A program made the position numbers and the translations under genes. A stretch of 64,000 bases of DNA from Setoptus koraiensis (lineage: Eukaryota; Arthropoda): assembly GCA_048013815.1 (NCBI GenBank), contig CM106585.1:8680001-8744000 (forward strand). Direction: 5' to 3'. This document shows positions 49,592-59,761 of the stretch, one piece after another (the first letter of the stretch is position 1; each line of letters begins with the position of its first letter). The notes beneath the pieces are model-generated. The model was not told the origin of the DNA, did not search any database, and was given only the letters and a program-made list of their open reading frames with translations.

Positions 49592-49597
49592 AATAAA
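49592..49597 (+). promoter_or_regulatory. Poly(A) signal AATAAA for the BED-finger gene
   Basis: AATAAA 48 bp past the stop, only 15 bp before the coding end of the convergent gene. Confidence 0.6.
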
Positions 49598-49611
49598 GTG
49601 TAATCTTTAAT

Positions 49612-50613
49612 TTACTGAACATCTCCCATATCTACAACTTGATTTGTTGCACCGCATCTAGGCGATGTCTGTAAGTGTCTTTGAAGAAGTGCAGGCATAA
49701 GAAAACCTTTATGACAGTTGTTACACATGTGAGGGTACTCTTTGGTATGAATGGCTATTACATGATTTCTCAAGGATGAGCTTTGATTAAATTTACCACC
49801 GCACCGATTACAGTGATATGGTTTTTCACCAGTATGTGTTAAAATATGTCGTTGTAAATGAGATTTAGTCTTAAATGATTTACCACAGTGACAACATTGG
49901 AATTTTCTTCTTATGTCTCCATCAGTGGTTAGTCGAGCCTTCCTATTGCCCTTTCCTTTTCCAGTAGACCTAGATGGGCGTGAAGACTTAGAGGCCCTTG
50001 TAGATGGTGCGTTTACAGTGTTAATGGTGTTATTACTGATGCAAATACTATTAGTAATATTGATGTTGTTAGGTGCATTATTTGCAATCATTTGGTCAGG
50101 ATACATTGAGGTCTCATCAATTTCGCCATCATCCTCCTCATCTTCTTCTTCGTCTTCTTCGTCATCGTCCTCTTCTTCTTCGTCGCCCTCTTCTTCTTCT
50201 TCATCCTCACTTTCCTCGTCTTCATCGTCGTCTTCCTCTTCTTCTTCTTCCTCTTCTTCGACTTCTTCTTCCTCTGGTGTATCTTTATTTTTATGTAATA
50301 ATGTCACATTAGTAAAGTACAAATCATCATTAGTGGCAGTACCAATAGATCTCCGTGATTCAAATAATTTCTCATCACTAATACTATTATCGTTTTGTTG
50401 GCAGATTTCGCAACGGTGTTCCTGTTCATTCTTATGTGTAATAACATGCCAATTCATTTTGAATTCATCTTCGTGAGTTTGTGGACAATAATTGCAAGTT
50501 TTTAAAATTTTACCTCCTTCTTGAGCGTGCATCCGCCGATGATCTTGAAAAAATTTTAGACAGGTAAATAGTGCGTTACATGTCTCACACTTGAACACAG
50601 TCCTACCCGACAT
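49612..50613 (-). CDS. C2H2 zinc-finger protein with a long acidic tract
   Basis: 333 aa, single exon, probable nuclear DNA-binding regulator of unknown target. N-terminal fingers: FKCETCNALFTCLKFFQDHR and a diverged CNYCPQTHEDEFKMNWHVITH. The middle (about residues 115-170) is a continuous Glu/Asp tract. A basic NLS-like segment (KGKGNRKARL) precedes three C-terminal fingers, including QCCHCGKSFKTKSHLQRH, an HTGEKPYHCNRCGGKFNQ linker type and CNNCHKGFLMPALLQRHLQT. The first two C-terminal fingers are joined by a canonical HTGEKPY linker; the third is joined by HTKEYPH. No orthologue recognised. Confidence 0.85.
   Translation of the reverse strand: MSGRTVFKCETCNALFTCLKFFQDHRRMHAQEGGKILKTCNYCPQTHEDEFKMNWHVITHKNEQEHRCEICQQNDNSISDEKLFESRRSIGTATNDDLYFTNVTLLHKNKDTPEEEEVEEEEEEEEEDDDEDEESEDEEEEEGDEEEEDDDEEDEEEDEEDDGEIDETSMYPDQMIANNAPNNINITNSICISNNTINTVNAPSTRASKSSRPSRSTGKGKGNRKARLTTDGDIRRKFQCCHCGKSFKTKSHLQRHILTHTGEKPYHCNRCGGKFNQSSSLRNHVIAIHTKEYPHMCNNCHKGFLMPALLQRHLQTSPRCGATNQVVDMGDVQ
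50114..50277 (-). repeat. GAA/GAG/GAC/GAT acidic-codon repeat in the C2H2 gene
   Basis: About 160 bp of trinucleotide-like sequence encoding the Glu/Asp tract; in frame throughout. Confidence 0.8.
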
Positions 50614-52240
50614 TGTAAGCTGCTGTTAATGGTGACGCAAATTGGTGTGATAATAATAATGGTTGTGATGGTGGTAGTGGTGGGCTGCTGCTGAAATGAT
50701 AATGGTTTATAAATTTATATATTGATAATATATAATAATCCAATCTTGTGTACCACTGATCATTGTTGTGTTGTTTATTATCAAACAATGGACAACAGCA
50801 TCAGCAACAACAGCAGTAGCAACATTTAGCATTAGTATTATACATGGTAGGCAATGGATCTACATTAACATTGGTTATATTGGCGTTCGATTCTGCTGCT
50901 GCTTGACTCACCCTTTACACTGAAATGTTCTATGCCAACTTAGACAGTACATTCTATGCCGAAAAAGCATTGTGAAAGGCACACGTACTGGACAGAGAAA
51001 GTACTGGATTTGTCCACTAGGAGGCGACAAAATTTTACCATGAAATTTGACGCAAGCGGGACGGGCAAATGTGCGCGTCCCGCTGTTCGTTGTCTGTTGT
51101 GTGTCTGGCAATGGACAAAGCAGCAGCAGCAACTTTGCAACTTGCTGCCTAATCAAACATCATCATTGTGCGCACGTATATGTGAGAGAATCACACTCAC
51201 GGTGTGTGTGTGTGTGTGTGCGTGTGTCAGTGTTATGGAGGGTCAGGCGGACACAAGCCGAGAAACAAAGCGCACGCAAGCGGGTTGCGCGCCACGTCGC
51301 GGTGATTAACTGTACTAATCAAAGTAAGGAATTTCCATGGGGTGAGCGAATGGAATTGTAAGAATGAAAATCTGTGCAGCCTCAGCCTCAGCAGCAGTGT
51401 GCCGCTCCACAAAGAACTCTCGCTGCTGCTGCTGTCATTTTCTCTGTTTGACTGTGCCCTGCTCTGCTTTGCCCCCTCATGTGTGTCTGCACCGCCGTGC
51501 ACCGCACACTGCGTGAGCAAGCCGCTTGCTGCAAGCGTGAGTGTGTGTGCTGCTGCTTGCAGCAGCGCCTATGTGCGTGCAACTAGCACGGTGCAAGTGA
51601 AAAGCGTTGGGAAAGCGGCCACCATCTCACGTTGGTGCACACTGCAGTGGTCGGTCGGTACAGTGCGGCGCGCGGCGAGAGGGCACGCACGTCCGTGAGT
51701 GGGGCACGGCGAGGCCGGACAGTTCAGTCGGGACACCCTGTACGCGGCGAGCGAGTGTGTGTGGCAGCATTCATGTGCACATGAATGTGCACATTAATGC
51801 GCTGCTGCATTGCATACAATTTGTAAGTGTGCAGTGTGACTCTGTGAACAGTCGCACGGCGGCGCACACGCCACACAACTGATGCGGTGCCTCGCCCGAT
51901 CGCGGCGCCCTGGCGGCGCAAATGGGCACTTAGCTAACGTTTATTTGTAAGGTGGTGATGATGATGATGATGATGATGAAGATCAAGAATCCGAAGAACT
52001 ATCGCAGAGCGATTACACCCCGTCGCAGGGAATTCGCTTCGGCCGACGCTTGTCCAATCGGCGCGGTCGTTGTCACTGCGTAATCGTTGCATTTAGTTGC
52101 CAATAATTATTATTATTATTACTATTATTATTATCATTATTATTATTTTGTTTTATTCTCATCACCTTTGTTCTTATTATTGTCAGCAGCAAGACGTTAT
52201 TACGCAACAATTGCCTTAGAGACAGTAGCGCCGCAGCAGA
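50614..52240. other. Intergenic region upstream of the ZIP transporter
   Basis: About 1.6 kb. Contains a GT microsatellite (51202-51227), a GAT run (51953-51978) and an ATT-rich run (52107-52147). GC content is higher at 51.0-52.0 kb. Several overlapping ORFs of 60-118 codons show no family similarity. The two promoters lie at its ends. Confidence 0.5.
51202..51227 (+). repeat. GT dinucleotide microsatellite
   Basis: GT run interrupted once by CG. Confidence 0.9.
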
Positions 52241-53548
52241 ATGAAGAGCGCAGCAGGAGCGGCCACCGTCCGACCGGGCGACCTAGCCGTGTGGGCAACC
52301 GCCACACTGTTTGTCACCATAGTCAGCTGCTGCTCGCTAATTGGTGTCTCCATTATGCCCCTCATATCCGGCCCCTCATACAAGATATTCATAACGCTGT
52401 TCACGGGCCTCGCCGTGGGCAGTCTACTGGGTAGTGCAATATTTAGTTTAATACCGCAAGCCTTCAATTTACACACCATACACAACGATGGTCACGCTTA
52501 CCTGTGGAAAGCGCTGGTGATATTTTTTGGCATTTATCTCTTCTATTGCTCCGAGCGACTAATGAGAATCTATTTCGAGCGACGAACGCAACGCAGACTA
52601 AAGAAACACAACAACAAAACGGGCCCGCCAAACAACTCTGCACAATCACAACAACAGGCTGCTGTCGATGACGAAAAACAACAGCAGCAGCAGCAACAAG
52701 ACGGTGGCAGCAAGTTACGTGACATAGAAGAGGGCGCCGGTAAGGCGCCCGCGCCGCAAGGCGGCAGCACCGCAGACCCGCTGCTCATGAGACGTGTCAA
52801 AAGCGAAGACAACAGAGCCGTCAGCGGCGCAAAACGTGACGCAGCCGACACAACCGGCCCCAACCAAGATAACGGCGACAATCTGGCCATGAGGCCCGTG
52901 AAGCCGGCCAGCGATAAGGCCATTGAGCCGGCAAACAACAAGCAAGAGCCCAATGACGCGCCTGGCCTGCACGGCCATCAGCATGTGGGCCACCATCACA
53001 CCCACCTGAATCCGCACGACATAATCACTAGCGCCGCAAACAATCCTAATAATAACAGTGCAATGAAACAAGCTATCGCACCTGTCGCCTGGATGATCAT
53101 CTTTGGCGATGGCCTGCACAACTTCATAGATGGCCTGTCCATCGGGGCCGCATTTAAAGAGTCTATTTATTTTGGCATAAGTACCTCGGTTGCGGTCATT
53201 TGTGAAGAGTTTCCCCATGAGCTGGGCGACTTTGCCGTGCTCATATCATCCGGCATGAGAGTTAAACAAGCGTTATGTTGTAATTTTTTTAGTGCATGTA
53301 CCTGTTACGTGGGCATGGTATTTGGCATTTTACTCGGTGATACGACCCAGTCGGCGTCATACATTTTTGCATTGGCAGGAGGCATGTTTTTGTACATAGC
53401 TCTTGTAGATATGATGGGCGAGCTCAGTGCCACTTTAGATGAGCCAAATCAATCTACAAAAGAAACATTGAAACTCTTGATCATGCAAAATATTGGCCTA
53501 CTCACTGGTATAATAGTAATATTCTCATTAGCTTGGATTGATGTTTAA
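52241..53548 (+). CDS. ZIP (SLC39, LIV-1 subfamily) metal transporter, ZIP8/ZIP14-like
   Basis: 435 aa, single exon. ZIP proteins import Zn2+, and ZIP8/14 also Mn2+ and Fe2+, into the cytosol. Three N-terminal membrane helices (about residues 16-40, 47-72, 85-105) include GSLLGSAIFSLIPQAF. A long cytoplasmic loop is Gln/Lys-rich with a HGHQHVGHHHTHLNPHD histidine cluster. TM4 has the metal-binding HNFIDGLSIGAAF and TM5 has CEEFPHELGDFAVL. The LIV-1 HEXPHEXGD motif here begins with Glu rather than His, as in ZIP8/ZIP14. Three further helices follow (for example ALAGGMFLYIALVDMMGE). No signal peptide or large N-terminal domain is present, which is short for this subfamily. It converges on the acetyl-CoA synthetase-like gene. 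Confidence 0.9.
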   Translation: MKSAAGAATVRPGDLAVWATATLFVTIVSCCSLIGVSIMPLISGPSYKIFITLFTGLAVGSLLGSAIFSLIPQAFNLHTIHNDGHAYLWKALVIFFGIYLFYCSERLMRIYFERRTQRRLKKHNNKTGPPNNSAQSQQQAAVDDEKQQQQQQQDGGSKLRDIEEGAGKAPAPQGGSTADPLLMRRVKSEDNRAVSGAKRDAADTTGPNQDNGDNLAMRPVKPASDKAIEPANNKQEPNDAPGLHGHQHVGHHHTHLNPHDIITSAANNPNNNSAMKQAIAPVAWMIIFGDGLHNFIDGLSIGAAFKESIYFGISTSVAVICEEFPHELGDFAVLISSGMRVKQALCCNFFSACTCYVGMVFGILLGDTTQSASYIFALAGGMFLYIALVDMMGELSATLDEPNQSTKETLKLLIMQNIGLLTGIIVIFSLAWIDV

Positions 53549-53597
53549 TGTTTGATATATTTTTTTTTTCTAAGATTCTAATTTACTAAGTAATAAT

Positions 53598-53603
53598 AAT
53601 AAA
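53598..53603 (+). promoter_or_regulatory. Poly(A) signal AATAAA for the ZIP transporter
   Basis: AATAAA 50 bp past the stop and 58 bp before the coding end of the convergent gene. Confidence 0.55.
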
Positions 53604-53660
53604 AAAAAATGTGTAAACATTGCTCAATCAAACGAAAAACGGCAATTGGAAGTCTAGCGA

Positions 53661-55808
53661 TCACAAGCTGGTGGTCACCTGCTCAAGGTCCGGAAATAGC
53701 TCTTGCAGGGCCGATTGGTCGGCCATTGTTGATATATCGCCCAGATCACTGTCGCCGCACGAGGCCTTCTTCAATATTCGGCGCATTATCTTGCCTGATC
53801 TAGTTTTTGGTAATTGTTTCATGCTTTTTATTTGGTCCGGCAAAGCGAGCGGTCCTATTTTGGTTCTTACTAAATCCCTGAGATCCGACTCAATATCCTC
53901 ATTATATTCAGCGTCGTTTTTCATAACCACGTAACAAGACAGCGCCTCGCCCTTGATAGGGTGAGGATATGACACGACAGCCGCCTCGGCGACGTCGCAA
54001 TGTTCCGCCAAGGCACCCTCCACTTCTGCCGTGGACAATAGATGACCGGAAACGTTGAGCATGTCGTCGGCGCGTCCCAGTACCCAAAAGTAGCCGCTTG
54101 AGTCGCGTTTAGCTCTGTCGCCCGTTATATAGTACGTATGAGATGAGTCTTTTGAGAAATATGTAGACTCAAATCGGTCATGGTTTCCATTAATTGTAGT
54201 CAGCATACCTGGCCAGGGTGCCTTAAATACCAAATTGCCCGCAATGTCCGATTCTGTGATCTCGTTGCCGTTATCGTCCACAATAGAGGCATCGACACCA
54301 AAAAAAGGTTTTGTGGCCGAGCCGGGCTTAAGCGGAGTTGCGCCAGGCAATGGCGTCAACATTGGGGCGGCCGTTTCCGTTTGAAAGTACGTATCTACTA
54401 TGGGACAATTTTTGTTGCCAACAACCTCATAAAACCACCTCCAGGCGTCCGGATTCACTGGTTCGCCCACTAGGCCCAATAGTTTTAGGGACGATCTACT
54501 GCAACTTGTTACATACTCGTTGTCGTATCGCATCAACGATCTCACCACTGTCGGAGCGGAGTGCATTATGGTCACCTTGTACCTGTCGACTATTTGCCAG
54601 AAACGAGCCGGCGTGGGATAAAATGGGGTGCCTTCAAACAGTACGCAAGTGGCCCTGTTGCACAAGGCCCCATAGACGCTCATGGTGTGACCAGTGATCC
54701 AGCCCAAATCGGCAGTACAAAACATAATATCGTCATCGAAATAATTAAATACATACTTGAACATAGTGGCCGCGTATAGCATGTAGCCACCCGTTGATTG
54801 AACGATGCCCTTTGGTTTGCCAGTGGAACCGCTAGAGTACAACACAAACAACGGGTGATTTGAGTCTACCCAAGTGACGCCGCAATCGTCGCTGGCATCC
54901 TCCATCGCGGTGGCCCAATCAACGTCTAGCTGCTCGTTCCATGTAATGGTGTCCGTCAGAAGCCCATTGCTGTTGATGGTGATCTTAATCATGGATTCAT
55001 CTAGAGAGTTTTCCTCACTTCCGCTTGCGCCCGTTTTGCGCAAACCCATTCTGGCCAACACTATGCACGCTGTGATTTCTTTGTATTTTTTCATTGCCAT
55101 ATCGGCTATGTTCTTCAAATTGATCAGTTTGTCGCCGCGATAAAAACCGTCCGCTGTCACCAAAACACTACTGCCGGCGTCTTGCATTCTGTCCGCCAGA
55201 GCGTCGGCCGAAAAGCCGCCAAATACTACTGTGTGAATGGCGCCCAAACGGGCGCAAGCCAACATGGTCACCACCAGCTCGATGGTCACCGGCATATAAA
55301 TAGCAACATTGGAGCCAATTGTCACGCCGTACCTCTTGAGAACATTGGCACATTTGCACACCAGACTTCTGAGGTCGTAATAGCATATTTGTTTTGTTTC
55401 GTGCGGTTGGTTTCCCTCCCAAATGTAGGCTATCTTGTCGCCGTAACCATCGCTGATGATCCTGTCTAGACAATTATAGCTGATGTTTGTGAGAGCGCCG
55501 CGCATCCATTCGACAAATATTGGTCCGCTTTTAGAGTTGAAATTGTAGCGCAAAAAGTCGCTTGCAAGCGGCTCTCTCTTCCAATAGAAATCCGTTATGG
55601 CAATGCTGCGCCAAAACGACTCAGGATAATCTATTGAGGTCTTATAAATGGACTCGTACTGTTTCTCTGACGATATTCGCGCATTGCGACTGTACTCCTC
55701 TGGCGGATAATACACCGAGTTGATGTTTTTTGCGCTATCTACGTCGTCGTTGTGGTCTGCAATGTTGTTGTCGTTGTTGTTGTTATCCTCATCGGATATT
55801 TGTAACAT
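53661..55808 (-). CDS. Acetyl-CoA synthetase-like AMP-forming ligase (ACSS2 type)
   Basis: 715 aa, single exon, similar in length to cytosolic ACSS2. The family activates acetate to acetyl-CoA through acetyl-AMP. Order seen: N-terminal FWRSIAITDFYWKREP, LRYNFNSKSGPIFVEW, ATP/adenylate motif YSSGSTGKPKG (about 328), GWITGHTMSVYGAL, EPVNPDAWRWF, the A5 motif region DTYFQTETAAPMLTPLP (about 470-487), TGDRA, a hinge GRADDMLNVSG, and the C-terminal TRSGKIMRR with the acetylatable catalytic Lys (about 671). The A5 motif normally reads DTWWQTETGG in acetyl-CoA synthetases, so the acyl-pocket Trp and the GG pair are replaced here. N-terminal Asp/Asn-rich leader, no targeting peptide. Propionate or another short acid might be the substrate. 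Confidence 0.88.
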   Translation of the reverse strand: MLQISDEDNNNNDNNIADHNDDVDSAKNINSVYYPPEEYSRNARISSEKQYESIYKTSIDYPESFWRSIAITDFYWKREPLASDFLRYNFNSKSGPIFVEWMRGALTNISYNCLDRIISDGYGDKIAYIWEGNQPHETKQICYYDLRSLVCKCANVLKRYGVTIGSNVAIYMPVTIELVVTMLACARLGAIHTVVFGGFSADALADRMQDAGSSVLVTADGFYRGDKLINLKNIADMAMKKYKEITACIVLARMGLRKTGASGSEENSLDESMIKITINSNGLLTDTITWNEQLDVDWATAMEDASDDCGVTWVDSNHPLFVLYSSGSTGKPKGIVQSTGGYMLYAATMFKYVFNYFDDDIMFCTADLGWITGHTMSVYGALCNRATCVLFEGTPFYPTPARFWQIVDRYKVTIMHSAPTVVRSLMRYDNEYVTSCSRSSLKLLGLVGEPVNPDAWRWFYEVVGNKNCPIVDTYFQTETAAPMLTPLPGATPLKPGSATKPFFGVDASIVDDNGNEITESDIAGNLVFKAPWPGMLTTINGNHDRFESTYFSKDSSHTYYITGDRAKRDSSGYFWVLGRADDMLNVSGHLLSTAEVEGALAEHCDVAEAAVVSYPHPIKGEALSCYVVMKNDAEYNEDIESDLRDLVRTKIGPLALPDQIKSMKQLPKTRSGKIMRRILKKASCGDSDLGDISTMADQSALQELFPDLEQVTTSL

Positions 55809-56638
55809 GTCTACACCTGTCTAACGTATTTGACTTGCTTGAGTGTGACGATTGATTTCTGTTGTTTCTGCAGCCACAAAGTCGTCGTTTGGCACTTTAA
55901 TGTGTGTTTATTGAGTGATTAATCTCGAATCGTCGGGATTGGGTTGAGGCGACACCGAATGTGACACTGGCAACTGGCACACGAGCAACAACAACAATGG
56001 GCACCAGCAAATGCAGCGGCGGTTGTAAAATGCAAAATGGCGAACGAGTGCATGTATATTTGTGTAAAATGTTGGTGTTATTTTTGTTCAATCTTTTTAC
56101 ACGTCTGTCAATATTGGCTGGCGTACCGCGCTAACAGTGGAACTGGCGGAGTGACACTCTATTGAATGGATAGATATTTTGCGGTTTTTCCGCCAAGACA
56201 GCCAGTCGACTAGTTGCCGTTGGATAGACGAGGCAAGTGTGATGTTTTTGGCAAGCCCGAGACGATCACGTTGAGTGAAATGATGGAAAAATAGGGAGAG
56301 AGAGCGGGCGAGTGTGTGTGCGGAGAAGAGAGCTCTTCTCGGATCTATTGATTCATTCAATTCCAACAAAAAGTATAATTCATTATTAGCGATAATAATT
56401 GAACATGGATATGCAAATATGACGCCTGAAGATTCTGCAAGCGAGCGCGCCATCATGGCCAACATGCGGAGCATTAGTCTAGCCATGAGCTATCGTGATG
56501 ATACGATGCCAACATGCTGATTCAACTAGTGCCGACAGCGGTTGTATCTGGCTGGTTGTATGGCGCGGTGGTAGTAAAGTGTTAATCTGTTCTGATCATC
56601 ATCACGCCACTATTTATGTTTAATTCATTGACAAATAA

Positions 56639-56674
<36 letters not shown>

Positions 56675-57773
56675 TGAGTTGATTGTGATAGATAACGATG
56701 CCACAAACATGTGGCTGCCCTCGTCTTCCATTAGCTTCTCCATGATAAAATCAGCCGAGTCCACCTAGCCGAGACAATCTGTTTTCGGGCCGACGCACGC
56801 CACTCATCTGACCAGCTTATCGGCTGACTTGTGTCCCCAAATAGTGCCCACATGATGCCATCCCAAACGAAGCCAAGGCGACACGATCGAGTCTGTTCAC
56901 GACGACGGCCATGAACGTCGCAACTTATAACTCAAACTTGTACTCAATAAAACGGTATGAGCGCCATCAAATCAACACAACAAAACACAACAGACGAGCA
57001 GCCACGTTATTTGATAGCTGATATCTGACCACGCTTTCCGCTATCATCAACAGTATATTCACACCAGTGACGCAATCATATCTCATTGTTTGTTTGTAAG
57101 AGCGGAGTGAGAGTTTGATGCCCACGAAGAGAAGCCCAGAGAGAAACTCTATCGCCAGTAGTATCGCCAGTAATATCGCTAGCACTATCACTAGCACTAC
57201 CACTAGCGTTTTCCTACTTCCCTTAGGTGATAAAAAATGTCTCCTACAACAACAACGCATCTTGTGACGTCGGCGCGAATGAATAAGAATATGTAATGCA
57301 TACGCGTCGATGATATTCAAATGTCATCGCGGCAGACGCCACGACAATAAAAGCAAACGCAATTATGCCGTCTAGCCAGTGGATTAAATCCATTGGCTGA
57401 AATGGATATAAATTGGCTGAAATGGATATAAATTGGATAAAATGGCCAATTTGCAGCGCAGTATTTACGGAATGGATGACAACAATAGTAATAATAATAT
57501 TAGATGCTTTATTTAATGCTGATTTTAAATCCACGAGGGACGAGGTGCGGACGCATTTGACTATTTAGACTATTTACTGTGATGGGGGACACAACGCTGA
57601 TGTGACACTCAACTTGAACGTTCACACGTTACTGGTGCGTGCGCTTTCATTGATCAAATTGATTGTTTCGATTCAATTGTTTCGAGCCAATTAGTTCAAT
57701 CAATTCAATAATTTACTAATTTGCTAATTGAGATACCAAATGAGAGGAGCGAATCAAATGAGAGACGGTTGTG
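55809..57773. other. Intergenic region between the acetyl-CoA synthetase-like and LRAT-like genes
   Basis: About 2 kb. Holds the promoter of the acetyl-CoA synthetase-like gene and the 3' UTR of the LRAT-like gene. A GA microsatellite lies at 56642-56672. ATGGATATAAATTGG is tandemly repeated near 57403-57445. No supported gene. Confidence 0.5.
56642..56672 (+). repeat. GA dinucleotide microsatellite
   Basis: Uninterrupted GA run of about 15 units. Confidence 0.9.
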
Positions 57774-59126
57774 TCAGAGGGCCTGGTTAGACGATTCGGT
57801 GATGGGTTCGCTTACCACGGAAAAGCTCGTTCTGTGGTAAATGTTTTTTGGTGTTATTAGTGGCGATGTTGTTCGCGACGACGAATTGTCGTCATCTGGG
57901 CTGATTTGATTTATCATGGCATCATGATGTTGGTTGTATTGATTGTTGAAGTTTGATATTAGATTACCAGAGAAGTAGTGACCAATGGCCGCTGTTGTTT
58001 GCTGCAATGCAACGTTTGTTGGACTTGACTGGCCACTAGGGGGACTGCTGCCGGCAGTTTGCAGCCAGCTATTATTACTGTTGCTGCCCTGAAATGGCTG
58101 CTGGCTCCCATTTACTCCGGGCGGCGGTGATATTGGCGGGGGCGGATTGTTGCCGGGATTGTTGAAGACAGCATTAATGTTGTCCACCAACAATTGATGC
58201 TTGTCTGCCATGGAGTGACTGTTCTGCAACGAGCTAACCGCTCGCTTCATAATGTTGGCCTGGTCGCTCCAGCCCGTGTTATATTTCCATTTTGTGACAT
58301 AATATTCGCTGTTGTATTTAAGCATGTGAAAGTCAATCTCTTTTCCAATCATAACGCAGCAACGCTCAACTACCTGTTCGGTGGGCAACGGTTCGAGATT
58401 TCTCTGCGAGGCGCCGGGCAATTTGTTGTTTATGCGGCACTTGTAACTGGCGGCCACCTCAACCAGCGGCGCGCACCTAACAACGCACCTGAAGCCGCTG
58501 GGCACCCAATTGGGCAGCAAGCCCCTGGGGGTCACATTGCCCGAGTTATTTCCCAGGGCGGAAGTTGAGGCTGCCCTGTTTCTGTGCTGGCTGCTGCCGT
58601 GTGCGTTATTGGTTATTTTCAGATTGTTGTTGTTGTTGTTGTTGTTATTATTGCAATAGAATATTGATGACTGGGGCGGCGGTGTGGCCGAGTGCTGCTT
58701 GCTTCTGGTGTTTTTGTTTTTGTTGTTGCTGCTGTTGACGCTGATGTTGATATTGATGTTGTTGCTGGTGCTGGTGCTCATGTTGTTGTTGCAAATGTTG
58801 CTGTTGTTGTTGATGTTGTCGTCGCTGTTGCTGGTGGCGCTGACGGTGGCCTTGTTCTCTTCTTGAATCCTCTTCTGCTGCCCACTCAATCGCTCGCCCG
58901 AACCTCTGTGCATGCCACTCGCCACCGTGTCCGACTGGCTATCACTGTCCGTTTCCGGTTCGGTCACATACACAATGTTGCCGTTGCCGATGTGAATTGC
59001 AAATTTGCTAAAAATGACCATATCGATCTCAACAATGTCTCCATCTTGTGCAATCTCACTCACTTCCCAAGCGCCCCTGAAGGGCCCCAGTTCGTATTCA
59101 TCGAATGTTTGCGCTTGATTTTTCAT
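57774..59126 (-). CDS. LRAT-domain-like protein, probable pseudoenzyme
   Basis: 450 aa, single exon. The N-terminus has the LRAT/HRASLS start GDIVEIDMVIFSKFAIHIGNGNIVYVTEP (residues about 29-57, quoted only in part in the family sense). The second half, about 205-290, has LPNWVPSGFRCVVR, CCVMIGKEIDFHMLKYNSEYYVTKWKYN. In active LRAT/phospholipase relatives a His-His-Cys set sits in HxxIYxG...H and NCEHFV. Here the Cys position reads Ser (YNSEYYV) and the two His positions read Lys and Tyr, so catalysis looks lost. About 150 residues of Asn/Ser/Thr repeats split the domain, and the C-terminus is disordered and Asn/Pro-rich. LRATD/FAM84-like non-enzymatic proteins are the nearest analogy I know. 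Confidence 0.62.
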   Translation of the reverse strand: MKNQAQTFDEYELGPFRGAWEVSEIAQDGDIVEIDMVIFSKFAIHIGNGNIVYVTEPETDSDSQSDTVASGMHRGSGERLSGQQKRIQEENKATVSATSNSDDNINNNSNICNNNMSTSTSNNININISVNSSNNKNKNTRSKQHSATPPPQSSIFYCNNNNNNNNNNLKITNNAHGSSQHRNRAASTSALGNNSGNVTPRGLLPNWVPSGFRCVVRCAPLVEVAASYKCRINNKLPGASQRNLEPLPTEQVVERCCVMIGKEIDFHMLKYNSEYYVTKWKYNTGWSDQANIMKRAVSSLQNSHSMADKHQLLVDNINAVFNNPGNNPPPPISPPPGVNGSQQPFQGSNSNNSWLQTAGSSPPSGQSSPTNVALQQTTAAIGHYFSGNLISNFNNQYNQHHDAMINQISPDDDNSSSRTTSPLITPKNIYHRTSFSVVSEPITESSNQAL

Positions 59127-59761
59127 CTTGACCTATGATCGTTTATCCAGTACGATGATATCCAGTACGATGATTTCGAGTGCGATGATACCGAGTGTGA
59201 TTATACCGAGTGTGATTATACCGAGTATGATGATATATTCAGATGATAAATAAATGTCGTCATAATTAGTTAGTATAAATAGTAAACAAACAAATAGAAG
59301 TACATATAACAACTATAACTACTTATAACAACTATAACTACTTATAACAACTAGACGACGAGATTGATATGCTGTAAATGTAGTGTAATGTAATGTGAGA
59401 TTATTGTTGTTATTATTAATAGTGACACAAGTCAACTGGTGCCACTCATTGCTAACAATTCTGCTCTGTCTAAACGGCGTGGCTTGGCGTTGATCTGATT
59501 GTTGTTGATTCGCTTGGTGTTGGTTGTTTAAATAATCACAGTGATTGTGTGGCTTTGGCCATCTTACATCCACATTTCATTGGCTGATTGCTCTAGATGA
59601 ATAGTTGTTGATATAATCAAATCAAATTGTTGTCGATGCCAACTGGCCGCTAGGCGAAACATAAATCATTATCATAAAGTAATTATGTGATTCATTGATG
59701 GGATTCATTGCTGTTTCACTAGCTCGTTGTACTGTACGTTGTATCTGCTAGTCTCATCTCG
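59127..59761. other. Intergenic, 5' of the LRAT-like gene
   Basis: Contains a short tandem of GAGTGTGATTATACC-like units at about 59165-59240 and ACTTATAACAACTATA units near 59305-59350. No supported gene. Confidence 0.5.

Noticed and set aside
50073-50476. Ser- and Leu-rich plus-strand ORFs at the acidic tract
   Set aside because: Antisense frames of the GAA/GAG codon run in the C2H2 gene.
53661-55808. Bacterial transfer of the acetyl-CoA synthetase-like gene
   Set aside because: Single-exon structure alone is not evidence here because many genes in the window lack introns, and the N-terminal layout matches eukaryotic ACSS2.
58684-59138. Val/Leu-rich plus-strand ORFs opposite the LRAT-like gene
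   Set aside because: They are antisense translations of Asn-codon repeats and mimic membrane helices without other support.
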